Source of the DNA: Nitrospirota bacterium
GTDB lineage: Bacteria; Nitrospinota_A; UBA7883
Assembly (NCBI GenBank): GCA_024275315.1
Contig: JAJRZK010000026.1
Coordinates: forward strand, 42,501 to 106,500
Direction: 5' to 3'
Length of the DNA: 64,000 bases
The position numbers and the translations under genes were made by a program. This document shows positions 1 through 8,507 of the stretch, piece by piece (the stretch's first letter is position 1; each line of letters starts with the position of its first letter). The notes under the pieces are model-generated. The model did not search any database and was not told the DNA's origin. It worked only from the letters and a program-made list of their open reading frames with translations.

Positions 1-178
1 GGACCCTGGATTCTCCCAGGCTTTCCACCCCGGCATCAAGCGCCGCAACCGCAGAAGCCACGTCCACGGTTTTCGTTACGGCGATCAACTCCACCGAACC
101 GGGGTCTCGCCCGGCCCGTTTCGCCGCCTTTTCGATCGCCCCCCTGGTGCGGGCGATATTTGCAACTATATGGCGCAT
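1..178 (-). CDS. yggS: YggS/PROSC-family PLP homeostasis protein (N-terminal part; runs off window)
   Basis: Reading the minus strand from the ATG at 178 gives a fragment absent from the ORF track. It contains NIARTRGAIEKAAKRAGRD, then a VELIAVTKT strand and GVESLGESRV. This is the N-terminal pattern of the PLP-binding YggS/PLPBP family; the lysine in AVTKT is the usual PLP-binding residue. The family buffers cytosolic pyridoxal phosphate. About 59 residues are visible and the rest lies beyond base 1. The frame is open upstream to two TTG codons, so a slightly longer N-terminus is possible. It lies downstream of dnaN and the 142-residue ORF on the same strand. Confidence 0.8.
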   Translation of the reverse strand, partial: MRHIVANIARTRGAIEKAAKRAGRDPGSVELIAVTKTVDVASAVAALDAGVESLGESRV

Positions 179-321
179 TTTCGCCTGAAGCCGTACAGAT
201 ACATCGTAACCGAACAACAATCCCTATTCAAACATAAACGCCTATCAGGACACTTCTGAAACAGTCGATGGACATTGGCGATGACAGCCGCGACACCTGG
301 AGCAAATCCTTGCGCAATATC

Positions 322-750
322 CTAGTGACCGCTTTGTGACAGACGGGTGAGGGTTTCGGAATCCCGGCTTTTGTTCTTGAGATTTATATAATCGCCAAAT
401 AACGTGAAATACTCCGGGTTACTGGAGAATTTTTCCCTGATAACCCCGGATTTTATGACATTTGATATGGCCTCCCTGGTAAGAGATTTCCCCTGGTCTA
501 TTCCTTGGACCAGATTCGCCCCTTTCATGGAGAGATACGCAAGTGTAGCCGCGTACGCCACCAGCGATTGTTCATCCAGGTCTGTTTGTGTTTTCATTTT
601 GTCCACTTGCTGGAGCAGAGTAAGCTTCTCGGCGGTGTTGGGTAGCGATTTTAGTGTGCCGAGCATGAGCATAGCCCAGTTTTTGACATCTGCGAGGTAA
701 GGCTGCTTGCCGGAATAATGCCGGTTGGTGTCGTCAACAGAATAGACCAT
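322..750 (-). CDS. hypothetical protein, 142 aa
   Basis: I do not recognise a family. The product is mostly helical and polar with no signal peptide or membrane segment, and no cysteine or metal motif stands out. Its ATG is preceded by GAGAAG at a short distance. It sits between dnaN and yggS on the same strand, 80 bp after dnaN, so co-transcription is plausible. The opposite-strand ORF at 404-700 is low-complexity and looks like a shadow. Coding status rests on length, strand and position only. Confidence 0.5.
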   Translation of the reverse strand: MVYSVDDTNRHYSGKQPYLADVKNWAMLMLGTLKSLPNTAEKLTLLQQVDKMKTQTDLDEQSLVAYAATLAYLSMKGANLVQGIDQGKSLTREAISNVIKSGVIREKFSSNPEYFTLFGDYINLKNKSRDSETLTRLSQSGH

Positions 751-830
751 GGCTTCTCACGATGTTTATATCCAGCCCGGTCCAACCCGGCCGGATGAGG
801 TGGTACGATTGCATACCGCCGTTTTCAACG

Positions 831-1931
831 CTATATCCGCATGGGCATTATTATGCAAAGCAGTCCAGGGTCTTCAGGGGTTTTCGCCATTACCGGCCTG
901 AGCTGATCTTGCATATTTACGACAACCTCATCCCCTCCCAGGATTCCCAGCACGTCCAAAAGGTATTGGGCGTTTAGGCCGATGGAGATTTCATCACCTT
1001 CAAAATCAATGGGTATCTCGTCCTTGGCCTCACCGAGCTCACCTCCCTCACTGACAAGCGTCAGGCTTTTCTCACTGAAAGTCAACCTTATCATGTGTGA
1101 TTTCTCATCCGCCAGGGTCGCCACACGCCGTAGGGCGTGGGAGAACTCGTTGGCGCTGAGCCTGGCCGTTTTGTCGGAAGATTTCGGAATGACCTGCTCA
1201 TAGTTGGGATAGGCTCCATCGATCAGCCGGATACTCAGACGCAGGGAGCCCTTTACGAAAATGACATGGTTGTCCTGTTTTAGAAATTTCAAATCTCCGT
1301 CAATTTCGCTGATAATTTTTGTAAGCTCCTGGATCGCTTTTCTGGCTACGATGAATGTCGTGGGTTCGCCTACTCCGAACGCGCCTTCCCTTTCCACAAA
1401 AGCGAGCCGATGCCCGTCTGTGGCCACCAGGCGGATATTTGTAGGGCTCACCTCAAAAAAAGCGCCGTTAAGTGTCAGTCGTGTTTCGTCCTGGGAGATG
1501 GCGTAGCTGGTTTTGCGGATCATGTCGCCGAGCATCTCGCCTTCGAGTCCTATCAACTTCGACTCATCGTGCTCTGGAAATGACGGGAACTCCTCGGGAT
1601 CGATCGTAGCCAGATTGAACTTGGATTTGCCGCTGGCGATACGGCATCGCCCGTCGTCATCAACCTTAAGATGGATATCTGAAGAAGGCAGTTCCCGCAC
1701 AATGTCGTGCAATTTTTTTGCCTGAACCGTAACACTGCCTGTAGAAGCGACATTGGCCCCATAAGAGCCTTTCAGCCCCATATCGAGATTGGTGGCGTAC
1801 ACGGTGATGCCGGATTCATCGGCCTCGATCAACACGTTAGCCAGTATCGGCATCGGGCCTTTGATGGAAACAACGCCCTGCACGCGTTGCAGAACTTTTA
1901 GAAAATCATCCCGGTTGATCGTAAATTCCAT
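831..1931 (-). CDS. dnaN: DNA polymerase III beta subunit (sliding clamp)
   Basis: The 366-residue product matches the usual clamp length and the three-domain pattern. It starts MEFTINRDDFLKVLQRVQGVV, carries an ATDGHRLAF motif typical of the second domain, and ends LCIIMPMRI, the characteristic C-terminus (usually MPMRL/I). The clamp encircles DNA and tethers polymerase III during replication. It is not next to dnaA or recF here, so the classical origin cluster is broken up. A perfect TATAAT lies about 40 bp upstream on the same strand. Confidence 0.96.
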   Translation of the reverse strand: MEFTINRDDFLKVLQRVQGVVSIKGPMPILANVLIEADESGITVYATNLDMGLKGSYGANVASTGSVTVQAKKLHDIVRELPSSDIHLKVDDDGRCRIASGKSKFNLATIDPEEFPSFPEHDESKLIGLEGEMLGDMIRKTSYAISQDETRLTLNGAFFEVSPTNIRLVATDGHRLAFVEREGAFGVGEPTTFIVARKAIQELTKIISEIDGDLKFLKQDNHVIFVKGSLRLSIRLIDGAYPNYEQVIPKSSDKTARLSANEFSHALRRVATLADEKSHMIRLTFSEKSLTLVSEGGELGEAKDEIPIDFEGDEISIGLNAQYLLDVLGILGGDEVVVNMQDQLRPVMAKTPEDPGLLCIIMPMRI

Positions 1932-1970
1932 GGGTTCGCCAGATTAATGATGTATACAATAGAAATATTT

Positions 1971-1976
1971 ATTATA
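1971..1976 (-). promoter_or_regulatory. candidate -10 box of dnaN
   Basis: On the minus strand a perfect TATAAT ends about 39 nt before the dnaN ATG, in an AT-rich stretch between dnaN and the cytochrome b gene. No convincing -35 hexamer is found at 16-18 bp, so this is only a candidate. Confidence 0.35.
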
Positions 1977-2179
1977 ATGGCCCTTACCGTCATCCTACGC
2001 TAATTAACAACAATATAAAGACTTAGTAAGTCTATCAACTCTGCAAACGCATGTCAATGAATGAAGGGGACGGAGAGGGATTCCACAAACATCCCATGGC
2101 GCCATACGGATTGAATATGATGGAACCGGTCTGGGCGCCAAACCGGTTCCGGGTTGTTCACGAATGTGATGGAAAACCG

Positions 2180-3031
2180 TTAATCCTGATACATCAGGCC
2201 GGCTCTGTAGTTGTTCCTTTGCGCCACGTTGGCTGTGGTGATCTGGGTTGCGAACATATGAAACTGCTTGGAAAAAGGGATGTAGAGTATGAAGGCAAAA
2301 GATAGCCCAACATGGATCATCCATGTGACGATGTAAAAAAGTTGCAAAATGCCTTTGTTGCCCATAAACAGGGTGTTTATTATCAACCCGAAAAAATTTC
2401 CACCAGGTGACCAGTGGTTTGGGAAATCCTGTATCGCCAGCCGTGTGCCCTCCAGGGCGAACGCGGAAATGACAACTAACAGCAGCAATATCATGATCGC
2501 GGCGTCTTCAAAATTGCCCACTATTCTCTCCGGTGTGAACACGTATCGTCTTAAAAGAAAGAAAATCAACGTAAACCCCAGGAATATCCCGGAAAGATCC
2601 AGCGTCAACGAGAAAACCTGCCAGGTTGTTCCGTTTAGGATGCTTCCATAGAAAAAATCGTAATCCAGGGCCACCGTGGCCGTGCCGGCCACCAGGAGGT
2701 AGAACGCCCACATTGTAATAATCAAAGCCCACTGGCGGACAATATTTTGGGTTTTGACGCGATAAGCGAAAAAACACTCCTTGGAGAAAAGCTTCCTGAT
2801 GGAAAGGATTATCACACCTATGGGGGAAATTCTCTTGAGTTCCGGTGTATCGTCCTCGTCTGCGCCGGAAAGCCATATTCTGATTTTCAGGTAAGAGGCC
2901 ATGGCAAACGCGGCCATCATCATTCCGGCAAGGATATAGAACCCGGTGTGCATGAACCGGGGAAGCCCTATGAAAACCTCTCTGCACAACCCGTCCGCGC
3001 ATGCCGCGTTTTCCCAAAGAGAATCAAACAT
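2180..3031 (-). CDS. NarI/DsrM-like membrane cytochrome b subunit
   Basis: A 283-residue integral membrane protein with about five to six hydrophobic segments. A histidine lies in the first membrane segment (RFMHTGFY). A cluster near the C-terminus (WMIHVGLS, then IPFSKQFHMF) resembles the heme-b-ligating pattern of NarI, DsrM and HmcE-type quinol-oxidising subunits. The expected role is electron transfer between the quinone pool and a partner iron-sulfur or catalytic subunit. No such partner is encoded nearby, so the substrate cannot be assigned. The ATG is preceded by GGGAGC. clpS lies 61 bp upstream on the same strand. Confidence 0.7.
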   Translation of the reverse strand: MFDSLWENAACADGLCREVFIGLPRFMHTGFYILAGMMMAAFAMASYLKIRIWLSGADEDDTPELKRISPIGVIILSIRKLFSKECFFAYRVKTQNIVRQWALIITMWAFYLLVAGTATVALDYDFFYGSILNGTTWQVFSLTLDLSGIFLGFTLIFFLLRRYVFTPERIVGNFEDAAIMILLLLVVISAFALEGTRLAIQDFPNHWSPGGNFFGLIINTLFMGNKGILQLFYIVTWMIHVGLSFAFILYIPFSKQFHMFATQITTANVAQRNNYRAGLMYQD

Positions 3032-3092
3032 GTTTCAAGCTCCCACAAAGATTACAACGTAAACTCTCCATTATCCGCTCGTTCAAGCGAAG

Positions 3093-3395
3093 TCATTCAG
3101 GCTCGATGGTGCAGGTGAGCGGAAAGCATTGCGCCCTGGCCATCCTGTGTACCGACTCTACTTTGAATTCCGCCCGTTCAAGGGGCATCAGTGAGACATA
3201 CTCAAGGCCGTTATAGTGAATGCAGTACATTAAATCAACCGCTTTGTCGTGATCCAGGTTAAAAACGCTCTTAAGTATCATGACAACAAAATCCATCGTA
3301 GTCACCGGGTCGTTGTGCATAACGACCCAATACAACGGAGACAGCCCCTCCTTACTTTTTGCTTCGGCGCTGTATTGATAATCGGCGCGGTTCAT
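3093..3395 (-). CDS. clpS: ATP-dependent Clp protease adaptor ClpS
   Basis: The 100-residue product has the ClpS core: WVVMHNDPVTTMDFVV near residue 24, and an AVDLMYCIHYNG-like helix where the family has the MxxVHxxG region. ClpS delivers N-degron substrates to ClpA/ClpC. Length is typical. No clpA is present in the window. On the minus strand an extended -10 (TGCTATTAT) lies upstream, but I could not pair it with a -35. Confidence 0.9.
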   Translation of the reverse strand: MNRADYQYSAEAKSKEGLSPLYWVVMHNDPVTTMDFVVMILKSVFNLDHDKAVDLMYCIHYNGLEYVSLMPLERAEFKVESVHRMARAQCFPLTCTIEPE

Positions 3396-3600
3396 ATCCG
3401 TGTAGCCCTGCAGCTTTCTCGATATTTCACCATGTCAACTACCCTATAATAGCACAAGCTGCCGATAAATCCGCACGATCAGGGTGTTTTTGGTCCCGGC
3501 CGCCCCCTGTCAGGTAAGATCATTGATAGTTTAGGCATAAAAGTATAGTATTCATTATTGTTTGTCTTTGGCCCCAATAAAGCTATTTACCCGGGACGTG

Positions 3601-5277
3601 ATGCTGAACACAAAAATCCGTTTGGGCAAAATCCTGCTCCAGTCAGGAGCCATCACCACGGATGACCTGGCCCTGGCGCTCAAAAGACAGGATGAAACCG
3701 GTGGCAGACTGGGGTGTGCTCTGGTCTCAGCCGGTTTGATAACAGAAGAGAGAATGATCGAGGCCCTGTCTGAACAGTTGAAAATACCGGTAATCGACAT
3801 GGCGTTGATTCATCCATCCCTGGACCTTTTGCGCAAGATACCTGAATCCGCCGCCCGTAACTATGTATTGATGCCGGTGGAACAATCCAACGGGTGTGTT
3901 CATGTCGCGATGGCCGATCCGCTCAACCTGGCCGCAGTGGACGAGCTCGCGGCTATGTTGTTGTGCAATATAGACGTTTCCATCGCGGCTGAAAGCCAAA
4001 TCATGGCCACGATAGACCATTATTATGGCGTATTAAACTACCAGGACAAGGCAATGCGTTTTGCCTTCACGGATCCGCGCGCTTATGGTCTGCAAAATGA
4101 AATCATTGATAATTCAGAAGATGTGGCCCCAATAGCTGGATTGCTCGAGGCGATTATAAGACAGGCCACCAGGGACAGGGCGTCGGATATTCATATCGAG
4201 CCGGGCGAGAAAAACCTGCGGATACGGTTCAGAATAGACGGTGTCATGTTCGACACCGATTCACCAACGAAAAATGTAGAATCAGCGCTCGTGTCGAGAA
4301 TCAAGGTCATCGCGAACATGGATATCTCCGATACGAGAATTCCCCAGGAAGGTCGTTTTAAGATGACTGTCGATTCCAAAAAACTGGAGTTTCGTGTGTC
4401 GTCTTTTCCAACGATATACGGAGAATCTGTCGTTATGCGCATGTTGGAGATGGACAGCGTTTTGATGAAGTTCGAGCAAACCGGCCTTGAAGGCGGAACG
4501 ATGGAGGATTTCAGGGAGTCTGTCACCATGCGTCGGGGGATGGTCATCGTTACAGGCCCCACCGGATCGGGCAAGACGACCACGCTTTATGCGGCGCTCG
4601 GCATGATCAACTCCACAGACAAAACGATTGTGACAATAGAAGATCCGGTAGAGTACCGTCTGAAACTGATACGCCAGACCCAGGTCAATCCGAAAGCGGG
4701 GCTTACGTTTGCGGTGGGGTTGAGGTCCATGCTCCGACAGGACCCGGATGTGATTATGGTGGGAGAGATACGGGACTCTGAGACGGCCATGATAGCGACC
4801 AGGGCCGCGATGACCGGTCATCTTGTTATGTCCACCATGCACACCGTCGACGCTGTGGGCGTTATAGAGCGATTGGAGGATCTGGGGGTGGCGCCTGGTG
4901 TAATCGCTTCTACCTTGAGCGGCGTGCTGGGGCAGAGGCTTGTAAGGAAAGTATGTCCATCTTGCAAAAATGAAGCAAAAACCGCACCGGCTGAAAGAGG
5001 CTATCTTCGGGCGGCGGAAAAATCAATAGCCTATGGTCGCCGGAAATGCGCCAAATGCAAAAACAGCGGATATTTCGGAAGAATAGGAATATTTGAACAC
5101 CTGAAAGTTGACCGGGAGATAAAAGAGCTGATCGCAAGCCGGGCGCGGCCGATTGCAATCAGAACATACGCCGTTAAATCCGGCCTCCTGACCACCATGC
5201 GCACGGATGGGCAAAACAAGGTAAAGCGGCGGATTACTACGAAAGAGGAATTGGACCGGTCGTATCTGGAAGAATAA
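3601..5277 (+). CDS. GspE/PilB-type secretion or pilus assembly ATPase (first copy)
   Basis: I chose the ATG at 3601 rather than the TTG at 3562, because MLNTKIRLGKILLQSGAI matches the start of the MshEN N-terminal domain. That domain can bind c-di-GMP in MshE-like proteins. The C-terminal ATPase has Walker A GPTGSGKTT near residue 320, a Walker B with GEIRD, and a zinc tetracysteine (CPSC and CAKC) typical of GspE/PilB. The 558-residue length is normal. It powers assembly of a type IV pilus or type II secretion pseudopilus with the adjacent GspF/PilC protein. A weak promoter (TTGATA, then TAGTAT at 3547) lies upstream. No pilin, secretin or other assembly gene is near. Confidence 0.88.
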   Translation: MLNTKIRLGKILLQSGAITTDDLALALKRQDETGGRLGCALVSAGLITEERMIEALSEQLKIPVIDMALIHPSLDLLRKIPESAARNYVLMPVEQSNGCVHVAMADPLNLAAVDELAAMLLCNIDVSIAAESQIMATIDHYYGVLNYQDKAMRFAFTDPRAYGLQNEIIDNSEDVAPIAGLLEAIIRQATRDRASDIHIEPGEKNLRIRFRIDGVMFDTDSPTKNVESALVSRIKVIANMDISDTRIPQEGRFKMTVDSKKLEFRVSSFPTIYGESVVMRMLEMDSVLMKFEQTGLEGGTMEDFRESVTMRRGMVIVTGPTGSGKTTTLYAALGMINSTDKTIVTIEDPVEYRLKLIRQTQVNPKAGLTFAVGLRSMLRQDPDVIMVGEIRDSETAMIATRAAMTGHLVMSTMHTVDAVGVIERLEDLGVAPGVIASTLSGVLGQRLVRKVCPSCKNEAKTAPAERGYLRAAEKSIAYGRRKCAKCKNSGYFGRIGIFEHLKVDREIKELIASRARPIAIRTYAVKSGLLTTMRTDGQNKVKRRITTKEELDRSYLEE

Positions 5278-5341
5278 ACCAGAGGCGATTCACCCGTTTG
5301 CAGCAGAAAATGAATTATTGGAGGTCCCCTAAAGATCGGCA

Positions 5342-6568
5342 ATGGCTCCGGTATATAAATACAAGGCGCGGAACGCGGCAGGTGGCCGGGAAGAGGGGTT
5401 GGTAAACGGCGAGACGGAAAACGAGGTCGCCAAAAGCCTTATCATCCGGGGTTTGTATCCGACGGAAATTGTCAAAACTCGGAAAAAGCATGATCTGCTG
5501 AAAATCATGCATGGCTTTTTCTCGCCCGCATCCTTTGGGGACAGGCTTCTTTTTACGACACAGCTTGCCGCCCTGTTCAAGGCCGGGATTCCCCTGATCG
5601 GATCACTAGATACGATAGCGGCGCAATCCGGAAGTGGAAAAATGGCGGAGGCTGCGCTTGGAATCAAGGCCGACGTTATAGAAGGGGTTTGCTTAAGCGA
5701 GGCGATGAAATCCCGGGGGGATATGTTTTCGGAAGTCTACACAGCCATTATTGCGGCCGGAGAGAGCTCAGGGTCCCTGGACAGCTCCCTGGATAACCTG
5801 GTGATAATGCTGGAGCGGGAAAATGATCTGAACAGGAGGATCCGGGATGTCACCAGGTACCCCAAGATAGTTCTCGCTGGCATGTTTACAGCTATTGTAA
5901 TAATCATGAACTTTGTGGCTCCAAAGTTCATATCGATATTCGAAAAAGCAGACCTTGAATTGCCCCTGGCCACACGGGCGCTTTTTTTTATCAGTGATTT
6001 TTTCCAGAATCACTGGTTCGCCGTGATCGAGATATTTCTGGCGGTGTACATTATCTCGTTATTGGTGTTTTCTACGAAGGATGGGCGTATAAAATTGCAT
6101 ACGGCCATGATAAAAGCGCCGGTGACAGGAGCAATAACCAGAGACATGCAATTGGCCAAATGGCTCAATGTCCTGGCCGCGCTTATCAAAAGCGGCATGC
6201 CAATCATACAGTCCCTGGCGATATCCTCCAGGGTCACGGAGAACGAGCGCCTCGCCCAGGTGATAACCTCTGTGCGGGAAAAGGTGGCCGATGGGTCCGG
6301 GTTGACGGGACCGTTGCGAGAGCACCGTGACGTTATTCCTCCCGTTGTCACCCAAATGGTCGCATCCGGGGAGCAATCGGGAAAACTGGACGAAATGCTG
6401 CTTAAAGCCAGCCTCTTTCTGGACAATGAAGCCCGGGGGAAAATCAAGGCTGTCTCCGTCATGGCCGAATCGGCGGTGATTGTGGCCCTGGGGCTTCTTG
6501 TGATGTTTCTCGCCCTGGCGATTTTTACTCCGATGTGGGATATGACCAAAATGGCGAGAGGAGGTTGA
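5342..6568 (+). CDS. GspF/PilC-type inner-membrane platform protein
   Basis: The 408-residue product begins MAPVYKYKARNAAGG, the standard N-terminus of this family. It has the duplicated T2SF domain: the first repeat is around residues 70-195 and the second around 270-395. Three membrane segments lie near 175, 220 and 380. It forms the membrane platform on which the GspE/PilB ATPase acts. It lies 64 bp after the ATPase and is almost certainly co-transcribed. The only strong Shine-Dalgarno (GGAGG) is unusually far, about 18 nt, from the ATG. Confidence 0.9.
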   Translation: MAPVYKYKARNAAGGREEGLVNGETENEVAKSLIIRGLYPTEIVKTRKKHDLLKIMHGFFSPASFGDRLLFTTQLAALFKAGIPLIGSLDTIAAQSGSGKMAEAALGIKADVIEGVCLSEAMKSRGDMFSEVYTAIIAAGESSGSLDSSLDNLVIMLERENDLNRRIRDVTRYPKIVLAGMFTAIVIIMNFVAPKFISIFEKADLELPLATRALFFISDFFQNHWFAVIEIFLAVYIISLLVFSTKDGRIKLHTAMIKAPVTGAITRDMQLAKWLNVLAALIKSGMPIIQSLAISSRVTENERLAQVITSVREKVADGSGLTGPLREHRDVIPPVVTQMVASGEQSGKLDEMLLKASLFLDNEARGKIKAVSVMAESAVIVALGLLVMFLALAIFTPMWDMTKMARGG

Positions 6569-6585
6569 CATGTGTAAAACATGTC
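6567..6585. terminator. hairpin between convergent gspF and pilZ
   Basis: GACATGT-GTAAA-ACATGTC is a perfect 7-bp stem with a 5-nt loop. It lies just past the gspF stop and before the end of the opposing pilZ gene. There is no clear U-tract on either side, so termination activity is only possible. Confidence 0.4.
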
Positions 6586-6589
6586 GTGA

Positions 6590-6970
6590 TTAATTCTTAA
6601 TGGTTTTGCCTCTGGAAATAATAAACCCGGTCATCCTGTCCCGGACCGCCTCGTCGATGACAAGATATCGCACCATGATCATGGGCGTCATTTTACCTTT
6701 ATAGCTAACCTCTTCTTTGCGCACCACCTCTGCCGTGACCAGCACCGGCTCCTTTTGATAGGTGAAGTATATTTCAAGGTAGACAAGGGTTTTGGCTGGT
6801 AAAGGTTTGCCGACCATGATCGCCGCGCCATTGGCGGAAAAGTTGCCGCCTATCCCCCTGAAAGTGGAAGATACCCGGTATTTACCATCCTTGATTTTTT
6901 TTGCGAACCTGTACCGAACAGGAGCCCGTAGCTCCATCCTGAAGAATTGTCGCTCAGATTGTTCGGACAA
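6590..6970 (-). CDS. single-domain PilZ protein (probable c-di-GMP receptor)
   Basis: The 126-residue product has the first PilZ motif (RQFFR, as RxxxR) at its N-terminus and a second motif close to consensus (NFSANG for D/NxSxxG) about 35 residues later. This predicts c-di-GMP binding. It is last in an operon with fapA, motA and motB, which suggests c-di-GMP tuning of the flagellar motor. The predicted start is a TTG preceded by GGGG at a suitable distance. Confidence 0.85.
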   Translation of the reverse strand: MSEQSERQFFRMELRAPVRYRFAKKIKDGKYRVSSTFRGIGGNFSANGAAIMVGKPLPAKTLVYLEIYFTYQKEPVLVTAEVVRKEEVSYKGKMTPMIMVRYLVIDEAVRDRMTGFIISRGKTIKN

Positions 6971-6998
6971 AATTTAAACCCCACATTGGCGCAAACGA

Positions 6999-7667
6999 TT
7001 ACATTTTCTCTCGCAACACGATGATCTCCACCCTGCGGTTCCTTGGTCTGTTCTCCGGAATCATCGGATATCTCGGCTTGTAATGGGCATAGCCGACAGC
7101 GGCGAAACGGCGCGCTTCCAGCCCCATTTCGTCGATGAAATATCTAACAACAGCGGACGCTCTCGCCGTCGAGAGCTCCCAGTTGCTCGGGTAACGTTCG
7201 CTCTTGATCGGTTCATCGTCGGTGTGCCCCTCCACCAATACCTTGTATCGGTTTTTTTTCAGGATGCGCGAAAGGTGTTTTAGAAAAAACTTGATGTCGT
7301 CGGTCAGCTCGGCGCCTCCCTGCTTGAAAAAAAGATCACCCTCGGCGAACATTACCAGGCCCCTTGTGTCCGAAGTAAGCTGTACCTGGTTTACGAGGTT
7401 GTTATCTTTGATCAGCCCTTCGATGTTTTTTTCCAGAACGCTGGGGTCGAATTTCCGCTCTACCAGCGATTTACCCCCCAGAGCGTCGCCCACTTTTCTA
7501 AGCATACCGATATAATCCTGGCTGGATGGTTCAATGATCATGAACAGCATCACGAAAAACGTGAGCAGAAGCATCATCATGTCGCTTAAGGTGGTCAGCC
7601 AGCCTGTGTCCCCCGCCCCCTCCTCCCGGGCTTTTTCCACGTCTGACAGTTTATATTTTTTGACCAT
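6999..7667 (-). CDS. motB: flagellar stator protein MotB
   Basis: A 222-residue protein with one N-terminal membrane helix containing the ion-binding aspartate (TLSDMMMLLLTFF, Asp29). It has a C-terminal OmpA-like peptidoglycan-binding domain with VEGHTDDEPI and an NWELSTARA motif. With MotA it forms the ion-conducting stator anchored to the cell wall. It starts 6 bp after motA ends. The ion (H+ or Na+) cannot be read from this sequence. Confidence 0.95.
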   Translation of the reverse strand: MVKKYKLSDVEKAREEGAGDTGWLTTLSDMMMLLLTFFVMLFMIIEPSSQDYIGMLRKVGDALGGKSLVERKFDPSVLEKNIEGLIKDNNLVNQVQLTSDTRGLVMFAEGDLFFKQGGAELTDDIKFFLKHLSRILKKNRYKVLVEGHTDDEPIKSERYPSNWELSTARASAVVRYFIDEMGLEARRFAAVGYAHYKPRYPMIPENRPRNRRVEIIVLREKM

Positions 7668-7673
7668 AACGGT

Positions 7674-8483
7674 TTATTTGAAGGATCTCGGTTTGCGCCT
7701 GCTTTCCTTGAGCACCTGGTCGTAATACATGGCTCTCAGGTATGGAGGCAGAAAGGAATTGAGCTTGCGCTCTATAATCCTGGGGTTGATCCCTCCCTGT
7801 ATCATTATCACTCCTTCGATGATGATCCGGTTGACAAGCATCTCGTCATCTGACCTGGACCGGAGTTTCTCTGCAATCGGGACGAAGAAAAGGTTCGCCA
7901 TCATCGCGCCGTAAAAAGTTGTTATCAACGCCACAGCCATCCCCTCGCCTACGGTTTTTGAAGTGTCCTCACCTCCCATGCCACGTAGCATCGCCACGAG
8001 CCCGATCAGCGTGCCTATCAACCCAAACGAAGGGCTGAACCTGCCTGCGGCCCTGAATATATGTTCTCCCGCGCGATGGCGCACCTCCACAAAATCCAAC
8101 TCGGTCTCCAACACTTCTCTGATAAGCGCGCTGGGGTGGCCGTCTATCACCATTTCCAGCCCCAGCTTGATGAAACGGTTATCGCTTTTTTTCAAATCTT
8201 CCTCGAGAGACAACAATGATTTTTGCCTCGCCTTGAAAGAGAGCTGGACCATCATTTTTATCACCCATCCAGGGGTCTGCACGTCCTTCTTGAAAATCTG
8301 CATCAGAACGCCCATCACCCTTAATATCCTGGGCAATGGATAGGAGATCAGCACCGCGGCGAATGTGCCGCCGCCTACAATCATCAATGATGGCAGGCTT
8401 ACGAAAATACCTATACCTCCCTGGGTGAATATGGCGTAAAAAAGTAGCCCGACACCGGCTATGATCCCGAGAAATGTAGTCAA
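7674..8483 (-). CDS. motA: flagellar stator protein MotA
   Basis: The 269-residue product has four membrane helices and the family signatures: PSLMIVGGGTFAA early, and FGLIGTLIGLV followed by GMAVALITTFYG in the third and fourth helices. It forms the cytosolic and membrane part of the stator that couples ion flow to flagellar rotation. The start is a TTG with a strong AGAGGAAAGGA Shine-Dalgarno upstream. It lies between fapA and motB. Confidence 0.95.
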   Translation of the reverse strand: MTTFLGIIAGVGLLFYAIFTQGGIGIFVSLPSLMIVGGGTFAAVLISYPLPRILRVMGVLMQIFKKDVQTPGWVIKMMVQLSFKARQKSLLSLEEDLKKSDNRFIKLGLEMVIDGHPSALIREVLETELDFVEVRHRAGEHIFRAAGRFSPSFGLIGTLIGLVAMLRGMGGEDTSKTVGEGMAVALITTFYGAMMANLFFVPIAEKLRSRSDDEMLVNRIIIEGVIMIQGGINPRIIERKLNSFLPPYLRAMYYDQVLKESRRKPRSFK

Positions 8484-8507
8484 ATTCCTTTCCTCTCGAT
8501 AACGGTG

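Noticed and set aside
2004-2324. 106-residue minus ORF between dnaN and the cytochrome b gene
   Set aside because: Overlaps the 3' end of the cytochrome b gene in another frame and has no family features.
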